In this document: in pieces, positions 1-8,197 of the stretch
Layout: each line of letters starts with the position of its first letter
Numbering within the stretch: the stretch's first letter is position 1
Origin: Variovorax gracilis
GTDB lineage: Bacteria; Pseudomonadota; Gammaproteobacteria; Burkholderiales; Burkholderiaceae_C
Direction: 5' to 3'
DNA length: 64,000 nt
NCBI RefSeq assembly: GCF_030317115.1
Contig: NZ_JASZYF010000004.1
Coordinates: forward strand, 124,001 to 188,000
The notes under the pieces: model-generated
Databases searched by the model: none
What the model was told of the DNA's origin: nothing
The model's input: only the letters and a program-made list of their open reading frames with translations
Program-made: the position numbers and the translations under genes

Positions 1-73
1 AAGTGATGCAAAGCCTTCGATCCTAGCGGCGGCGACCCGGGCGATTGATGCGATCGGGGACCGGAATTGATGC

Positions 74-634
74 TCAGCGCGGAGGGGCGTCGTCCGGGTG
101 GGTGATCACCCGCTGCGGCGGCGCTTCCGGTGCTGGCGGGCCGACCAGCCGCTCGATGAGCGACACCAGCCGAGGCACGAGCGCCAGGACCGCCAGAGCC
201 AGCAGGGCGCTGAGCACAGCAGTCACTTCGCGCCCGAGTCCGCAGGCCATGCCGATCGCTGCGGTCATCCAGAGGCCGGCGGCGGTGGTCAGGCCCTGCA
301 CGTTCTGCTCGTCCTTGCCCTGCTTGAGGATGGTGCCGGCACACAGGAAGCCCACGCCTGCCACGAGGCCCTGGATGACCCGGCTCATGTCGGCCGGCTG
401 GATGCCGGCTTGCTGCGGCACGAGCACGAAGAGGGCCGAGCCGATCGCGACCAGCATGTGGGTGCGCACGCCCGCAGCCTTGCCCTGATGCTCGCGCTCG
501 AAGCCGAGCATGAAGCCCAGGATCGCGGCCAGCAGCAGGCGCACGAGGATGCGCAGCACTTGCGGGAGGTCGGGAACGTCGGAGAACTCGGCAGCGAGCA
601 CCTCGGTGGTCGCGGCCCAGACTGATGCGGCCAT
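74..634 (-). CDS. MgtC/SapB family membrane protein
   Basis: A 186-residue inner-membrane protein of the MgtC/SapB family. Visible hallmarks are the GFEREHQGKAAGVRTHML segment after the first hydrophobic helix, then VGFLCAGTILK and VQGLTTAAGLWMTAAIGMACG, which are the conserved cytosolic loop and transmembrane segments of this family, followed by one more long hydrophobic helix (LSALLALAVLALVPRL). The C-terminus is a short Pro-rich tail and lacks the ACT-like domain of long MgtC proteins. MgtC is known for virulence and low-magnesium growth in Salmonella, but most environmental members have no assigned role. It is the last gene of a minus-strand run slt - mscS-like - mgtC, with an 84-bp gap before it. 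ATG start at 634. Confidence 0.88.
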   Translation of the reverse strand: MAASVWAATTEVLAAEFSDVPDLPQVLRILVRLLLAAILGFMLGFEREHQGKAAGVRTHMLVAIGSALFVLVPQQAGIQPADMSRVIQGLVAGVGFLCAGTILKQGKDEQNVQGLTTAAGLWMTAAIGMACGLGREVTAVLSALLALAVLALVPRLVSLIERLVGPPAPEAPPQRVITHPDDAPPR

Positions 635-718
635 GCTTGGGCGGGAAGTGAGGAGGGCAGCAGTGTGGCCCGTGCACCGCGCGGCCGACTGTAGGACAAG
701 GACGCCGGCTGCGGACGA

Positions 719-1276
719 TCAGCGGGGCGGGGCGTCGGCGGAGGGCGGTCCGGCCAGGTCCAACGTACGCGGCAGCGCGGGGCGGCTGCCGTGCCAGCGG
801 CGCACGGCGCGCTGGAAGAACATGCTGTTGGGGATCTTCAGCGTCGTGCCTTCCTGGGCGCTGCCGCTTTCCTCCAGCGTGGTGTAGACGAGGTTGATGT
901 CCAGCACGCGGCCCTTGAGGCCGGGCTTATCTCCGTTTTCGAGCACTTCGACCGTGTCGCCGGGCCAGAACATTCGCGTGGTGTAGATCAGCATGGCGCA
1001 GAAGATGTTCGACAGCACGCTCCAGGCGGCGAAGAAGGCCACCGCGCCGACAGCGGCAAAGCTCGTGAAGGCGGTCCACAGCACGCCGCCCGAGACGCCC
1101 AGCCGTTCCAGGCCCCACAGCACTGCGCCGCCATAGATCAGGAAGGCGGCCGTGCGGCGTGTGATCTGGGCGACGTTGCCGGGCATGGCGTAGCCCGCGG
1201 TCACGCGCAGGATCAGGCGGCGGACGAAGCGATACACCAGCCAGGCCGCCAGCAGGATCAGCGCCACCTGTGCCAA
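719..1276 (-). CDS. small MscS-family mechanosensitive channel
   Basis: Short MscS-type channel protein. Two N-terminal hydrophobic segments are followed by a Gly/Ala-rich pore-like helix (FTSFAAVGAVAFFAAWSVLSN) and a short beta domain (GDTVEVLEN ... GRVLDINLVYTTL ... IPNSMFFQRAV) that matches the MscS pore helix and upper beta domain. The vestibule C-terminal part is truncated compared with E. coli MscS (about 286 residues). The coordinates use a TTG start, but the reading frame is open back to a TGA near 1390, and a CTG at 1351 overlapping the TGA of slt (CTGA) would add an amphipathic helix and complete the first membrane segment; I think the protein probably begins upstream of 1276. It follows slt directly and so is likely cotranscribed. 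Confidence 0.8.
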   Translation of the reverse strand: MAQVALILLAAWLVYRFVRRLILRVTAGYAMPGNVAQITRRTAAFLIYGGAVLWGLERLGVSGGVLWTAFTSFAAVGAVAFFAAWSVLSNIFCAMLIYTTRMFWPGDTVEVLENGDKPGLKGRVLDINLVYTTLEESGSAQEGTTLKIPNSMFFQRAVRRWHGSRPALPRTLDLAGPPSADAPPR

Positions 1277-1347
1277 GGGGATGGCGATGTCCAGCGTTTC
1301 GTTGGCCCAGTCGGGCAGCCGGGCGCGCAGGTTCTGCAGGATGCGGC

Positions 1348-3369
1348 TCAGGGCAGGTCCTTGTTGGGTTCCGGCTCCGCGGAGTCACGCGGGCCCACGC
1401 GTCCCAGGCGGTCCTTGAGCGACTGCGGCCGGCCCGAGATCAGCGCTGCATAGTTGGTCGTGTTCGCGAGCACCTTCTTGACGTAGTCGCGCGTCTCGGT
1501 GAAGGGCACGTTCTCGGCCCAGATCGCCGCGTCCATCACCGGCCCGTTGCGCCAGTTGCGCGGCCGGCCCGGGCCGGCGTTGTAGGCGGCGGCGGCCAGC
1601 GCCATCGAGCCGTCGAAATCGTCGAGCGCGAGCTTCAGGTAATTGGTGCCGATGGTGATGTTGGTTTCGCGGTCATTGATCTGGCCGGGCGTGAAGTCGG
1701 CCATGCCGATCTTCTTGGCGGTCCAGCGCGCGGTGGCGGGCATCACCTGCATGAGCCCGGAAGCGCCGACGCCGGAGCGCGCGTCCATGATGAAGCGACT
1801 TTCCTGGCGGATCAGGCCGTAGACGTAGGCCGGGTCGAGCCCGATCTCCTGGCTCTTGCGCACCACGGTGTCCCGGAAGGGCATCGGGAAGCGCTGGTCG
1901 ATGTCGATCACGCCCTTGGTGCGTTCGCTGGTATTGATGCAGCGGTCCCACACCTCGCGCTGGCAGGCGAGGTCGGCGGCGGCGAGCAGTTCGCGGTCGC
2001 CCATGCCGCCCTTGTCGTGCAGGTTGGTCGAGTAGTTCCACTCGCGCGTGCCTTCGGGCCGCAGGCCGATGGAGATGGCGTACAGCGCGCGCTGCAACGA
2101 CGGGTTGTTGCGTGCGGCCGCCTTCTCCTCGGGCGTGAGCGGATCGGGGCGGGTCGGCACGGCGGCGCGCTGGCCCAGTTCCTCGAGGGCCAGCAATTCG
2201 TAGAAGCCGCGCGTGCCTGCAATGCCTTCGTACAGCGTGCGGGCTTCGGCGCGGCGATCGTCACCGCCGACGGCCGTCAGTGCGCGGCCCCGCCAGTAGA
2301 CCCAGGTGGGATCGAGCTGCTGGACTTCGCTCATCGCGTCGATGGCGGCCAGCACCTGCTTCCATGCACCGGCGCGCAGGGCGGCACGCGCCTTCCAGGA
2401 GAGCATGTCGTCCGACAGATCGCCGATCTTCGTCACATTCGCGAAGTAGGTGTTGGCCATCGGCGAGAGCTTGGTGGCGAACTGCCGGCCGATGGCGCCC
2501 CAGAGCCAGTTGCGCTCCTCGGCGGAGAGCATCGTGCCCCATTTGCTTTCGAGCTGGGAGGCGGCCATCTCCGGATCGGCGACGGTCATCTTGATGAGCG
2601 CGAGCACCACCAGCTCCCGGCGCGACTTGGCGACGGCAAAGCCACGGCCGGCCAGGAACTTGGCGGGACTGGCGTTCATCTCGTCGAACATCGGGATCGA
2701 ATCCGGCGCCACGAGCATCACCGCCGCGCGGGCGGCCTGCGGGCGGTTGGCCTCGATGGAGAGGCGCGCCTTCTTCCAGGCGTCGTTGGGCGACATCAGG
2801 CGCGCGCCGATCATGCGGTCGGCGGCGGTCAGGCAGCCGTCGTCGAGCTCGCGCTGGCCGAGCCAGTTGCGGCGCACCTCGTCGGCCTGCGCCTGGGTGG
2901 CGCTGCCGTTGCGCAGCGTGTCGATCAGGATCGCGTAGCAGCGCACCTGCACGTCGTCGTTCATGCGATACGCCGGGTGCAGGGTCATGAAGCTGTCCCA
3001 GTCGCGGCGCTGGCCAGCGAGCAGCAGCCAGTCGTTGCGCAGGCGGTCTTCCTGGTAGGTGCCGGCGTAGCGCGCGAGGAATTCCTGCACCTCCTGGGGG
3101 CTCGTCTCCGCCAGCCGGGCCTTCAGTTCCCAGTAAGCGGCCCAGGGTTCGAGCGTGTGGCCGCGTGCTTGCGGCAGCAGGGCTGTGAGACGGGCCTTGT
3201 CGCCGCGCTGGGCGGCCTGCTTCATCTGCAGCAGCACGTCGTCGTTGCCGTTCTGCGCGCGGGCAGGCTGGAGCATGGCTGCAGCCGCCAGAACGAGCGA
3301 AAGAGACAGGGTGGAAAAGGAGGCGCGGGGCTGGTGGCGCGCGGGTGCCAAAATGCTTGCGAACTGCAT
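1348..3369 (-). CDS. slt: soluble lytic murein transglycosylase
   Basis: A 673-residue periplasmic lytic transglycosylase that cleaves the MurNAc-GlcNAc bond of peptidoglycan with 1,6-anhydro product. Residues 1-38 form a signal peptide ending near QPARAQ. The middle is a long alpha-superhelical (Slt70 U/L-like) region. The catalytic SLT domain lies at about residues 500-630, with the active-site glutamate (Glu523) in YGLIRQESRF, the GASGLMQVMPATA motif and AAYNAGPGRPRNW. Length agrees with E. coli Slt70. Its ATG is only 9 bp from the divergent fthC-type gene, so its promoter must overlap that gene. The mscS-like gene overlaps or abuts its stop codon. Confidence 0.93.
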   Translation of the reverse strand: MQFASILAPARHQPRASFSTLSLSLVLAAAAMLQPARAQNGNDDVLLQMKQAAQRGDKARLTALLPQARGHTLEPWAAYWELKARLAETSPQEVQEFLARYAGTYQEDRLRNDWLLLAGQRRDWDSFMTLHPAYRMNDDVQVRCYAILIDTLRNGSATQAQADEVRRNWLGQRELDDGCLTAADRMIGARLMSPNDAWKKARLSIEANRPQAARAAVMLVAPDSIPMFDEMNASPAKFLAGRGFAVAKSRRELVVLALIKMTVADPEMAASQLESKWGTMLSAEERNWLWGAIGRQFATKLSPMANTYFANVTKIGDLSDDMLSWKARAALRAGAWKQVLAAIDAMSEVQQLDPTWVYWRGRALTAVGGDDRRAEARTLYEGIAGTRGFYELLALEELGQRAAVPTRPDPLTPEEKAAARNNPSLQRALYAISIGLRPEGTREWNYSTNLHDKGGMGDRELLAAADLACQREVWDRCINTSERTKGVIDIDQRFPMPFRDTVVRKSQEIGLDPAYVYGLIRQESRFIMDARSGVGASGLMQVMPATARWTAKKIGMADFTPGQINDRETNITIGTNYLKLALDDFDGSMALAAAAYNAGPGRPRNWRNGPVMDAAIWAENVPFTETRDYVKKVLANTTNYAALISGRPQSLKDRLGRVGPRDSAEPEPNKDLP

Positions 3370-3378
3370 CGGGGGATT

Positions 3379-3996
3379 ATGGACAAGTCAAAGGGTGCCG
3401 ACACCTCGGCAACTGCCACATTTCTCAAGGGCCAAGTGCGTGCCGCGCTGATCGAACAGCGGCTCGCCATGCCCGACCGTCTCGCGCGCGCCGACCTGCT
3501 GCAGCGCGTGATGCGCATCTGGCTGGTCGGGCGTCCGGACACGGTGATCGGCGCCTACTGGCCGATCAAGGGTGAATTCGATCCGCTGCCCGCGCTGCAC
3601 CGCTGGAAAGAGGACGGCGAACTGCTCGACGAGCCGCACCGCCGGCGCATCGGACTGCCGGTGGTCGACCGGGTGCACAAGACCCTGACCTTCCACTCCT
3701 GGTATCCCGGATGCCCGATGGAAAACGACGCCTTCGACATCCCGAAGCCGAAGGACACGGAACTGATCGTGCCGACGCTGCTGTTCGTGCCCTGCCTGGG
3801 CTACAGCGCGGGGGGGTATCGGCTCGGCTACGGCGGCGGTTTCTACGACCGCACGCTCGCGGCGCTGGAGCCGCGGCCTTTCACGGTGGGGCTGGGCTTC
3901 GCGAACGGGCTCGTCCACGACTTCGAGCCGGAGGCGCATGACGTGCCGCTGGACGCCATCCTCAACGACGACGGCGTCGTCTGGCCGAGGGGGTGA
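3379..3996 (+). CDS. 5-formyltetrahydrofolate cyclo-ligase
   Basis: A 205-residue 5-formyl-THF cyclo-ligase (MTHFS, YgfA/FAU1 family), which converts 5-formyl-THF to 5,10-methenyl-THF using ATP. The diagnostic segment is RLGYGGGFYDRTLA near the C-terminus; upstream are the IGAYWPIKGEFDP and the basic VDRVHKTLTFHSW segments of the family. The reading frame is open far upstream (antisense of slt), so the start matters: ATG 3379 gives family length and begins 9 bp from the divergent slt ATG. A GGGGGA stretch just ahead may serve as ribosome binding site. A dispersed repeat follows the stop codon. Confidence 0.93.
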   Translation: MDKSKGADTSATATFLKGQVRAALIEQRLAMPDRLARADLLQRVMRIWLVGRPDTVIGAYWPIKGEFDPLPALHRWKEDGELLDEPHRRRIGLPVVDRVHKTLTFHSWYPGCPMENDAFDIPKPKDTELIVPTLLFVPCLGYSAGGYRLGYGGGFYDRTLAALEPRPFTVGLGFANGLVHDFEPEAHDVPLDAILNDDGVVWPRG

Positions 3997-4005
3997 GCAA
4001 ACTCG

Positions 4006-4056
4006 CCCCCAGGCTTGCTCACTTCGTGTAGCCGCCTACCCCCTGCCGGGGGCAAC
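4006..4056. repeat. dispersed repeat, copy A
   Basis: A 51-base element starting CCCCCAGGCTTGCTCACTTC and ending CCGGGGGCAAC. It matches a 52-base element at 62123-62174 at 48 positions. It starts 10 bases after the fthC stop and is followed by CCCCCG ... CGGGGG arms, so the unit can fold as two consecutive hairpins in the 92-base gap between the convergent fthC and LysR genes. It may act as a bidirectional terminator or be a REP-like repeat. Confidence 0.75.
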
Positions 4057-4088
4057 ACCCCCGAATGGGCTCCGGTGCTGCGGGGGCT

Positions 4089-5072
4089 TCAATCCATCTG
4101 GTCGATGGTGTCGGGATCGGGCACCTCGCCGATGGTCTCCCGCGTCGTCATGGCCTGGCTCAGCAGCCATTCGTTGAAGGCCTGGATTTCGGGGCGCTGG
4201 GCGCTGCGCGGGCCGGTGATGAGCCAGTAGGCCATGGGTGAATCCATGCGGTAGTGCGGCAGCACTTCCACCAGGTCGCCATTGGCCAGGCTTTCCGCGA
4301 TGAGCGAACTGCGCGCGAGCACGACGCCCTGGCCGGTGAGCGCGGCCTGGACCATCTGGTAGGCGTAGTTGAAATACAGCCAGCGCCGCGGCTGGGCGCG
4401 CGACAGGTTGTTCACCTCGAACCAGCGGCGCCAGGTCAGCCATTCGAGATGCGTGCGATGCGCGTCGCCGGCCTCGATCAGCGTGAAGCCGGCGATGTCT
4501 GCCGGCCCCTTGATCTGCGGGTTGCTCTTGATCAGCCACGGGCTGGCCACCGGCGTGATCGTCTCGCCGAAGAGCCGCATCGCCCCGGGCGGCATGTTCT
4601 CGCGCGGGCCGTAGCGCAGGGCGATGTCGACGTCCGCGATGTCCAGGTCCAGCGCCGCGTCGCTGGCGTCGATGCGGATGTCGATCTCGGGGTTGTCGCG
4701 CTGGAAGGCCTCCAGCCGCGGGATCAGCCACATCGAGGCGAAGGAAGCGAAGGTGGTCAGCGACACGCTCTTGCGCCCCGCGTTCTGGCGGATCAGGCGC
4801 ACCGCGCCGTCGATGCGCGGCAGCGACTGCTGGACCGCCAGCAGCAGCTGCGCACCGGCGCTCGTCACCTCGACCGCCCGCGTGTGGCGCAGGAACAGCG
4901 GCACGCCGACTTCTTCTTCCAGGGACTGGATCTGGCGACTGACGGCGGATTGCGTGAGAGCCATTTCCTCTGCAGCCGCCCGAAAGTTCAGGTGGCGGGC
5001 GACCGCCTCGAACGCACGCAGATGGCCGGCGGAGATCGGTCGAGAACGGAGGTGGGTTTGCGAATGGAGCAT
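4089..5072 (-). CDS. LysR-family regulator (GcvA-like)
   Basis: A 327-residue LysR-type regulator. The N-terminal winged HTH (about residues 17-75) contains LRAFEAVARHLNFRAAAEEM and TQSAVSRQIQSLEEEVGVPL; the rest is a two-lobe effector domain with RYGPRENMPPG typical of the GcvA-like branch. ATG at 5072. It is divergent from a DUF2917 gene 150 bp away, a pairing I have seen repeatedly in Burkholderiales genomes and which suggests that it controls that gene. The effector cannot be read from the sequence. Confidence 0.9.
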   Translation of the reverse strand: MLHSQTHLRSRPISAGHLRAFEAVARHLNFRAAAEEMALTQSAVSRQIQSLEEEVGVPLFLRHTRAVEVTSAGAQLLLAVQQSLPRIDGAVRLIRQNAGRKSVSLTTFASFASMWLIPRLEAFQRDNPEIDIRIDASDAALDLDIADVDIALRYGPRENMPPGAMRLFGETITPVASPWLIKSNPQIKGPADIAGFTLIEAGDAHRTHLEWLTWRRWFEVNNLSRAQPRRWLYFNYAYQMVQAALTGQGVVLARSSLIAESLANGDLVEVLPHYRMDSPMAYWLITGPRSAQRPEIQAFNEWLLSQAMTTRETIGEVPDPDTIDQMD

Positions 5073-5222
5073 GTCGGAGGGACTGGAGCGGCCAGGCGAT
5101 TGATGCGAAACCGGAATCAGTAGGCTACCGCGTTTTCATTGGACTGCCAACGAGGCCGGGCGGATCATTCATTCCCGAAGCGCGCCATTTGCGCACTTTC
5201 AAATCCCTCCCAGGAGTCCACC

Positions 5223-5552
5223 ATGTCAGCCGTCTGCACCACTTCCTCGCTTCCCTCCGTTGCACTGGCCCGTCCGGCCGCCGTGCCGCCGGCAGTGCGC
5301 CGCGGTGCATGGCAGCTCGACGCCGGTCACGCGATCAGTCTCAGGGCTTCCAGCGCCAGCGTCATGCGCATCCGGCAGGGCCGGGTGTGGGTCACCCGCG
5401 ATGCGACCGCGAACTCGGGCAGCGAGGATCTCGTCCTGGCCCCGGGTGAATCGCTGGTCGTTGCTGCCGGCGAACGCATCGTGATGGAGCCGTGGGACGG
5501 CAACGGCGCGACCTACACGTGGGATGCCGTCGCGGTCGCCCGCGCGGCCTGA
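5223..5552 (+). CDS. DUF2917 domain protein
   Basis: A 109-residue protein of the DUF2917 family. The body is a small beta-rich, cupin-like segment: ISLRASSASVMRIRQGRVWV, then TRDATANSGSEDLVLAPGE and VAAGERIVMEPW. No signal peptide or membrane segment is visible, and function is unknown for the family. ATG 5223 is chosen over an upstream in-frame start because it has AGGAG 10 bases upstream and matches the family N-terminus. It is divergent from the LysR gene at 4089-5072 and convergent with the BLUF gene, 2 bp from its stop. Confidence 0.85.
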   Translation: MSAVCTTSSLPSVALARPAAVPPAVRRGAWQLDAGHAISLRASSASVMRIRQGRVWVTRDATANSGSEDLVLAPGESLVVAAGERIVMEPWDGNGATYTWDAVAVARAA

Positions 5553-5554
5553 AT

Positions 5555-5947
5555 TCAGCCTGCGATGTCGAACCGGGGCCGCAGCGCCAGGAAGCGCTGC
5601 AGAGCCTCGGCCCCTTGCATGGCGTGGACATCGGCCAGGTCGTCGCGTTCCTCCACCTCCGCAAAGCCCATCTCGAAGCGCTGGTAGCGGCGCTGCAGAA
5701 GCGAACCCTCGTACAGCACGCGCACGTCCGCATGGCGCGGATCGGCCTGGAGGCGGCTCATCAGCGAGAGCACCTGTTCGCTCGGCCCCTCGAAGTGCTG
5801 GCAGAAGCGCGCACCGTCGAACACCAGCAAGCCCGTGATCCCGGTCTCCGCATTGCGGGCCCTCGCCCGGGTCACGATCTGGCCGACCACCGTGGTGGGC
5901 TGGTCGGGAGCAAGCAGGCTGGAATACAGGATTTCTTGGAGTGGCAT
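5555..5947 (-). CDS. short BLUF-domain blue-light receptor
   Basis: A 130-residue protein consisting of one BLUF domain (flavin-binding blue-light sensor) plus about 35 extra C-terminal residues. The light-switching residues are present: Tyr8 in ILYSSL, Asn32 in RNAETGITGLL and Gln50 in FCQHFEG. The family's beta5 region is ADVRVLYEGSLLQRRYQRFEMGF, with Met rather than Trp before GF. There is no output domain, so it should work by protein contact, as PixD/YcgF-type short BLUF proteins do. It is divergent (90 bp) from a Crp/Fnr regulator, a plausible partner or controller. Confidence 0.93.
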   Translation of the reverse strand: MPLQEILYSSLLAPDQPTTVVGQIVTRARARNAETGITGLLVFDGARFCQHFEGPSEQVLSLMSRLQADPRHADVRVLYEGSLLQRRYQRFEMGFAEVEERDDLADVHAMQGAEALQRFLALRPRFDIAG

Positions 5948-6000
5948 TCGACGTTCAAGGGGAGCGTCGGCAGTTTAGGAGCGCGCAATGCGGCCGGAAA

Positions 6001-6012
6001 TGTCAAAAGACA
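6001..6012. promoter_or_regulatory. TGTC-N4-GACA palindrome between BLUF and Crp/Fnr genes
   Basis: TGTC AAAA GACA is a perfect 4+4 inverted repeat in the 90-bp divergent gap. A TATAGT hexamer lies at 6026-6031, about 17 bases from a weak -35 that the palindrome overlaps. It is a reasonable site for autoregulation by the adjacent Crp/Fnr protein, but arms of 4 bases are short and could be chance. Confidence 0.3.
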
Positions 6013-6037
6013 CAGGCGTGTGGCCTATAGTGTTCAG

Positions 6038-6808
6038 GTGAAGTTCGAGGACTATCCGGCTCCGGTTTACCCGCCTCGCTGTGCGCATCCGTGCGACGAA
6101 TGCGGGCTGCGCACGAACCCCGCCTTCCTGCCCGTGTCCGCCGCGGAAGTGCGCACCATCGAATCGTTTCGCAGCGGTACGCGCGTCGTCGAAGCCGGCC
6201 GACCCGTCATCGACGAGCAACGCGCCAGCGCCCATCTCTTCACGCTCTATTCCGGCTGGGCCTTTCGCTACAAGACACTCAGCGACGGCCGCAGGCAGAT
6301 CCTCGGTTTCCTGCTGCCGGGCGATTTCATCGGCTTGCAGGACGAGTTTGCCGACGGCCAGACCCATGGCGTCGAGGCCGTGACCGGCGTCACGCTCTGC
6401 GCCTTCGACCGCGACAAGCTCTGGGACCTGTTCCACTCGCACCCCAAGCTGGGCTACGACATCACCTGGCTCGCGGCGCGCGAGGAGAAAATGGTGGACG
6501 ACAACCTCGTCACCGCCGGCCGGCGCAACGCCAGCGAGCGCGTGGCGATGCTGCTGATGCACCTGTATCGCCGGGCGGAGCGTGTCGGCATGGTGCGCGA
6601 CGGCTGGGCGGAGTTTCCGTTCAACCAGCAGCACATCGCGGACGCGCTGGGCCTGTCGCTGGTGCACACCAACAAGACATTGCGCCGCCTCGAGCGCCTC
6701 GGGCTGCACAAGCTCGACAGCGGATGGCTGCGCATCATGGAGCCGCGTTCGCTGGAGCGGCTGGGCGACTATTTCGAGCGCCCCATGCGACCGACGCCGC
6801 TGATCTGA
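6038..6808 (+). CDS. Crp/Fnr regulator with four-cysteine FNR-like pattern
   Basis: A 256-residue Crp/Fnr regulator. An effector beta-roll (about residues 35-150, with LLPGDFIGLQDEF) is followed by a long dimer helix and a winged HTH (FPFNQQHIADALGLSLVHTN). The N-terminus has Cys15, Cys19 and Cys22 (RCAHPCDECG) and a fourth cysteine sits at 121 (TLCAFDRDKL), very close to the Cys122 ligand of E. coli FNR, which suggests a redox or Fe-S sensor. The N-terminal spacing (x3, x2) differs from FNR (x2, x5). The HTH lacks the E-x-x-S-R pattern of FNR, so its DNA site should differ. GTG 6038 is chosen because the upstream extension is unlike the family. Confidence 0.88.
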   Translation: MKFEDYPAPVYPPRCAHPCDECGLRTNPAFLPVSAAEVRTIESFRSGTRVVEAGRPVIDEQRASAHLFTLYSGWAFRYKTLSDGRRQILGFLLPGDFIGLQDEFADGQTHGVEAVTGVTLCAFDRDKLWDLFHSHPKLGYDITWLAAREEKMVDDNLVTAGRRNASERVAMLLMHLYRRAERVGMVRDGWAEFPFNQQHIADALGLSLVHTNKTLRRLERLGLHKLDSGWLRIMEPRSLERLGDYFERPMRPTPLI

Positions 6809-6916
6809 CGCGGGTTTGCGGACGCCATCGCTTATCGTAGGGGCCTTGCCCGGAAAAACCGCGGCTCAGCCAGACCGGCAACCGCCGGCCATTCCCATGA
6901 CCGACGCCGCCCGCCT

Positions 6917-8179
6917 GTGAAGCTCCTTGCCCGTTTGCGCCAGATCGCCATGGTTGGCGGTGTCGAAACCTTTGGCGTGGCCGTCGGCGGCATCGCCGGC
7001 CTGCTCATCGTCAACGTGCTGCCAAAGGACCAGTACGCCGCCTACACCTTCCTTGTGGCCTGCATCACGCTCATCGCGGGCGTGACCGACCTGGGCTTGG
7101 CGCACTGCTGCCTGCCGGTCGTCGGGCAGCGCACGAACGAGGTTTCCTGGGTGGTCGGCGCCTGCCAGCAGGTCTTCCGAAAGCGCTGGGTGCTGCTGGG
7201 CGTGGGATTGGCCATCGTCACGCCTTATTGGTTCTTCACGTCCCGCGAACACGGCTGGGGCGGTGGGGGCTATCTGCTGGCGTCGGCGTTGGTGATCATG
7301 ATCGTGCTCCTGTCCTTGCGGGAGCACTACGCCAACACGGTGCTGCTGATCCTGGGCCACATCTCCACCTTGAACCGGATCGGTTTCGCGTCGTACTCCG
7401 TGCGGATCGCCTTCGTCGGTGCCGTGCTGCTGCTGCCGATGACCTCGTGGTCAGTGGCCGGCATCGTGGCCGCCTCCGCCGCTGCGAGCCTGGTGAGCGT
7501 GTTGCTCTACCGAAGCGAATTCAGGTCCCGCGAGATCGCGAACACCCGGCTGGCAGGCGACGATGCCAGGCGGGTGGATGCGCAGGTGATCCAGATCGCC
7601 AAGCCCCTGGTGCTGCCGGCGATCTTCTATCAGGTGCAGGGCGTGATCACGGTGTTCCTCGTCTCGATGTTCGGCACCTCGAACATGGTGGCGGAGGTGG
7701 GGGCCTTCGGCCGGCTCGCCATGGTGCTCATCGTGGTGGATCGCGTCACCAACGTCCTGCTGTTCCCCGTCATCGCCCGCGCGCCGCAGGGTGAACGGCT
7801 GCGCCGGATGCTGCTCCAGGGGCACCTCATCTACCTGTCCCTCATGACGCTGGTGCTGCTGACCTCGATCTTCTTTCCGCAGTACTGGATCCTGCTGCTG
7901 GGCGAAAAGTACCGCAGCATGACGCCGCTGGTGTGGATGGTGTTCCTCGCGTCGATCCTGCAGAACGCGTCGGGCTTCGCCTTCCGGACGATGACGGTGC
8001 GCGGCGCAACGGCGGGTCAGACCTACAGCATCCTGGTGACGCTGGTGACGCAGGCCCTCTATCTGGCGCTCGTCGGCGTGAGCGACCTGCGTTCCGTGCT
8101 GGGCTTTGCCATCGCGACCAGCGTGGCCAACTTCGGCTACCAGTACGCGCTGCTCATCCTGCGCGGAAGAAAAATGTGA
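6917..8179 (+). CDS. polysaccharide flippase-like membrane protein (MATE/MurJ superfamily)
   Basis: A 420-residue integral membrane protein with about 12 hydrophobic segments in the arrangement of Wzx/oligosaccharide flippases: VGGVETFGVAVGGIAGLLIV at the start, central TM pairs and a C-terminal SVLGFAIATSVANFGYQYALLIL. The Wzx branch moves undecaprenyl-linked oligosaccharide across the inner membrane, but there is no polysaccharide locus around it; only a putative glycosyltransferase follows, on the opposite strand. GTG start at 6917; an ATG 33 bases downstream is also possible. Substrate is unknown. Confidence 0.72.
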   Translation: MKLLARLRQIAMVGGVETFGVAVGGIAGLLIVNVLPKDQYAAYTFLVACITLIAGVTDLGLAHCCLPVVGQRTNEVSWVVGACQQVFRKRWVLLGVGLAIVTPYWFFTSREHGWGGGGYLLASALVIMIVLLSLREHYANTVLLILGHISTLNRIGFASYSVRIAFVGAVLLLPMTSWSVAGIVAASAAASLVSVLLYRSEFRSREIANTRLAGDDARRVDAQVIQIAKPLVLPAIFYQVQGVITVFLVSMFGTSNMVAEVGAFGRLAMVLIVVDRVTNVLLFPVIARAPQGERLRRMLLQGHLIYLSLMTLVLLTSIFFPQYWILLLGEKYRSMTPLVWMVFLASILQNASGFAFRTMTVRGATAGQTYSILVTLVTQALYLALVGVSDLRSVLGFAIATSVANFGYQYALLILRGRKM

Positions 8180-8197
8180 CTCGCCCCCCGGGGCAGG

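Noticed and set aside
1270..3378. 700-codon plus-strand open frame in front of the folate cyclo-ligase
   Set aside because: It is antisense to slt; translation is His/Arg/Val-rich and lacks any family match. The high G+C suppresses stops. The cyclo-ligase starts at 3379.
8181..8192. GCCCCCCGGGGC between flippase and glycosyltransferase stops as a terminator
   Set aside because: The palindrome leaves no loop and has no T-run.
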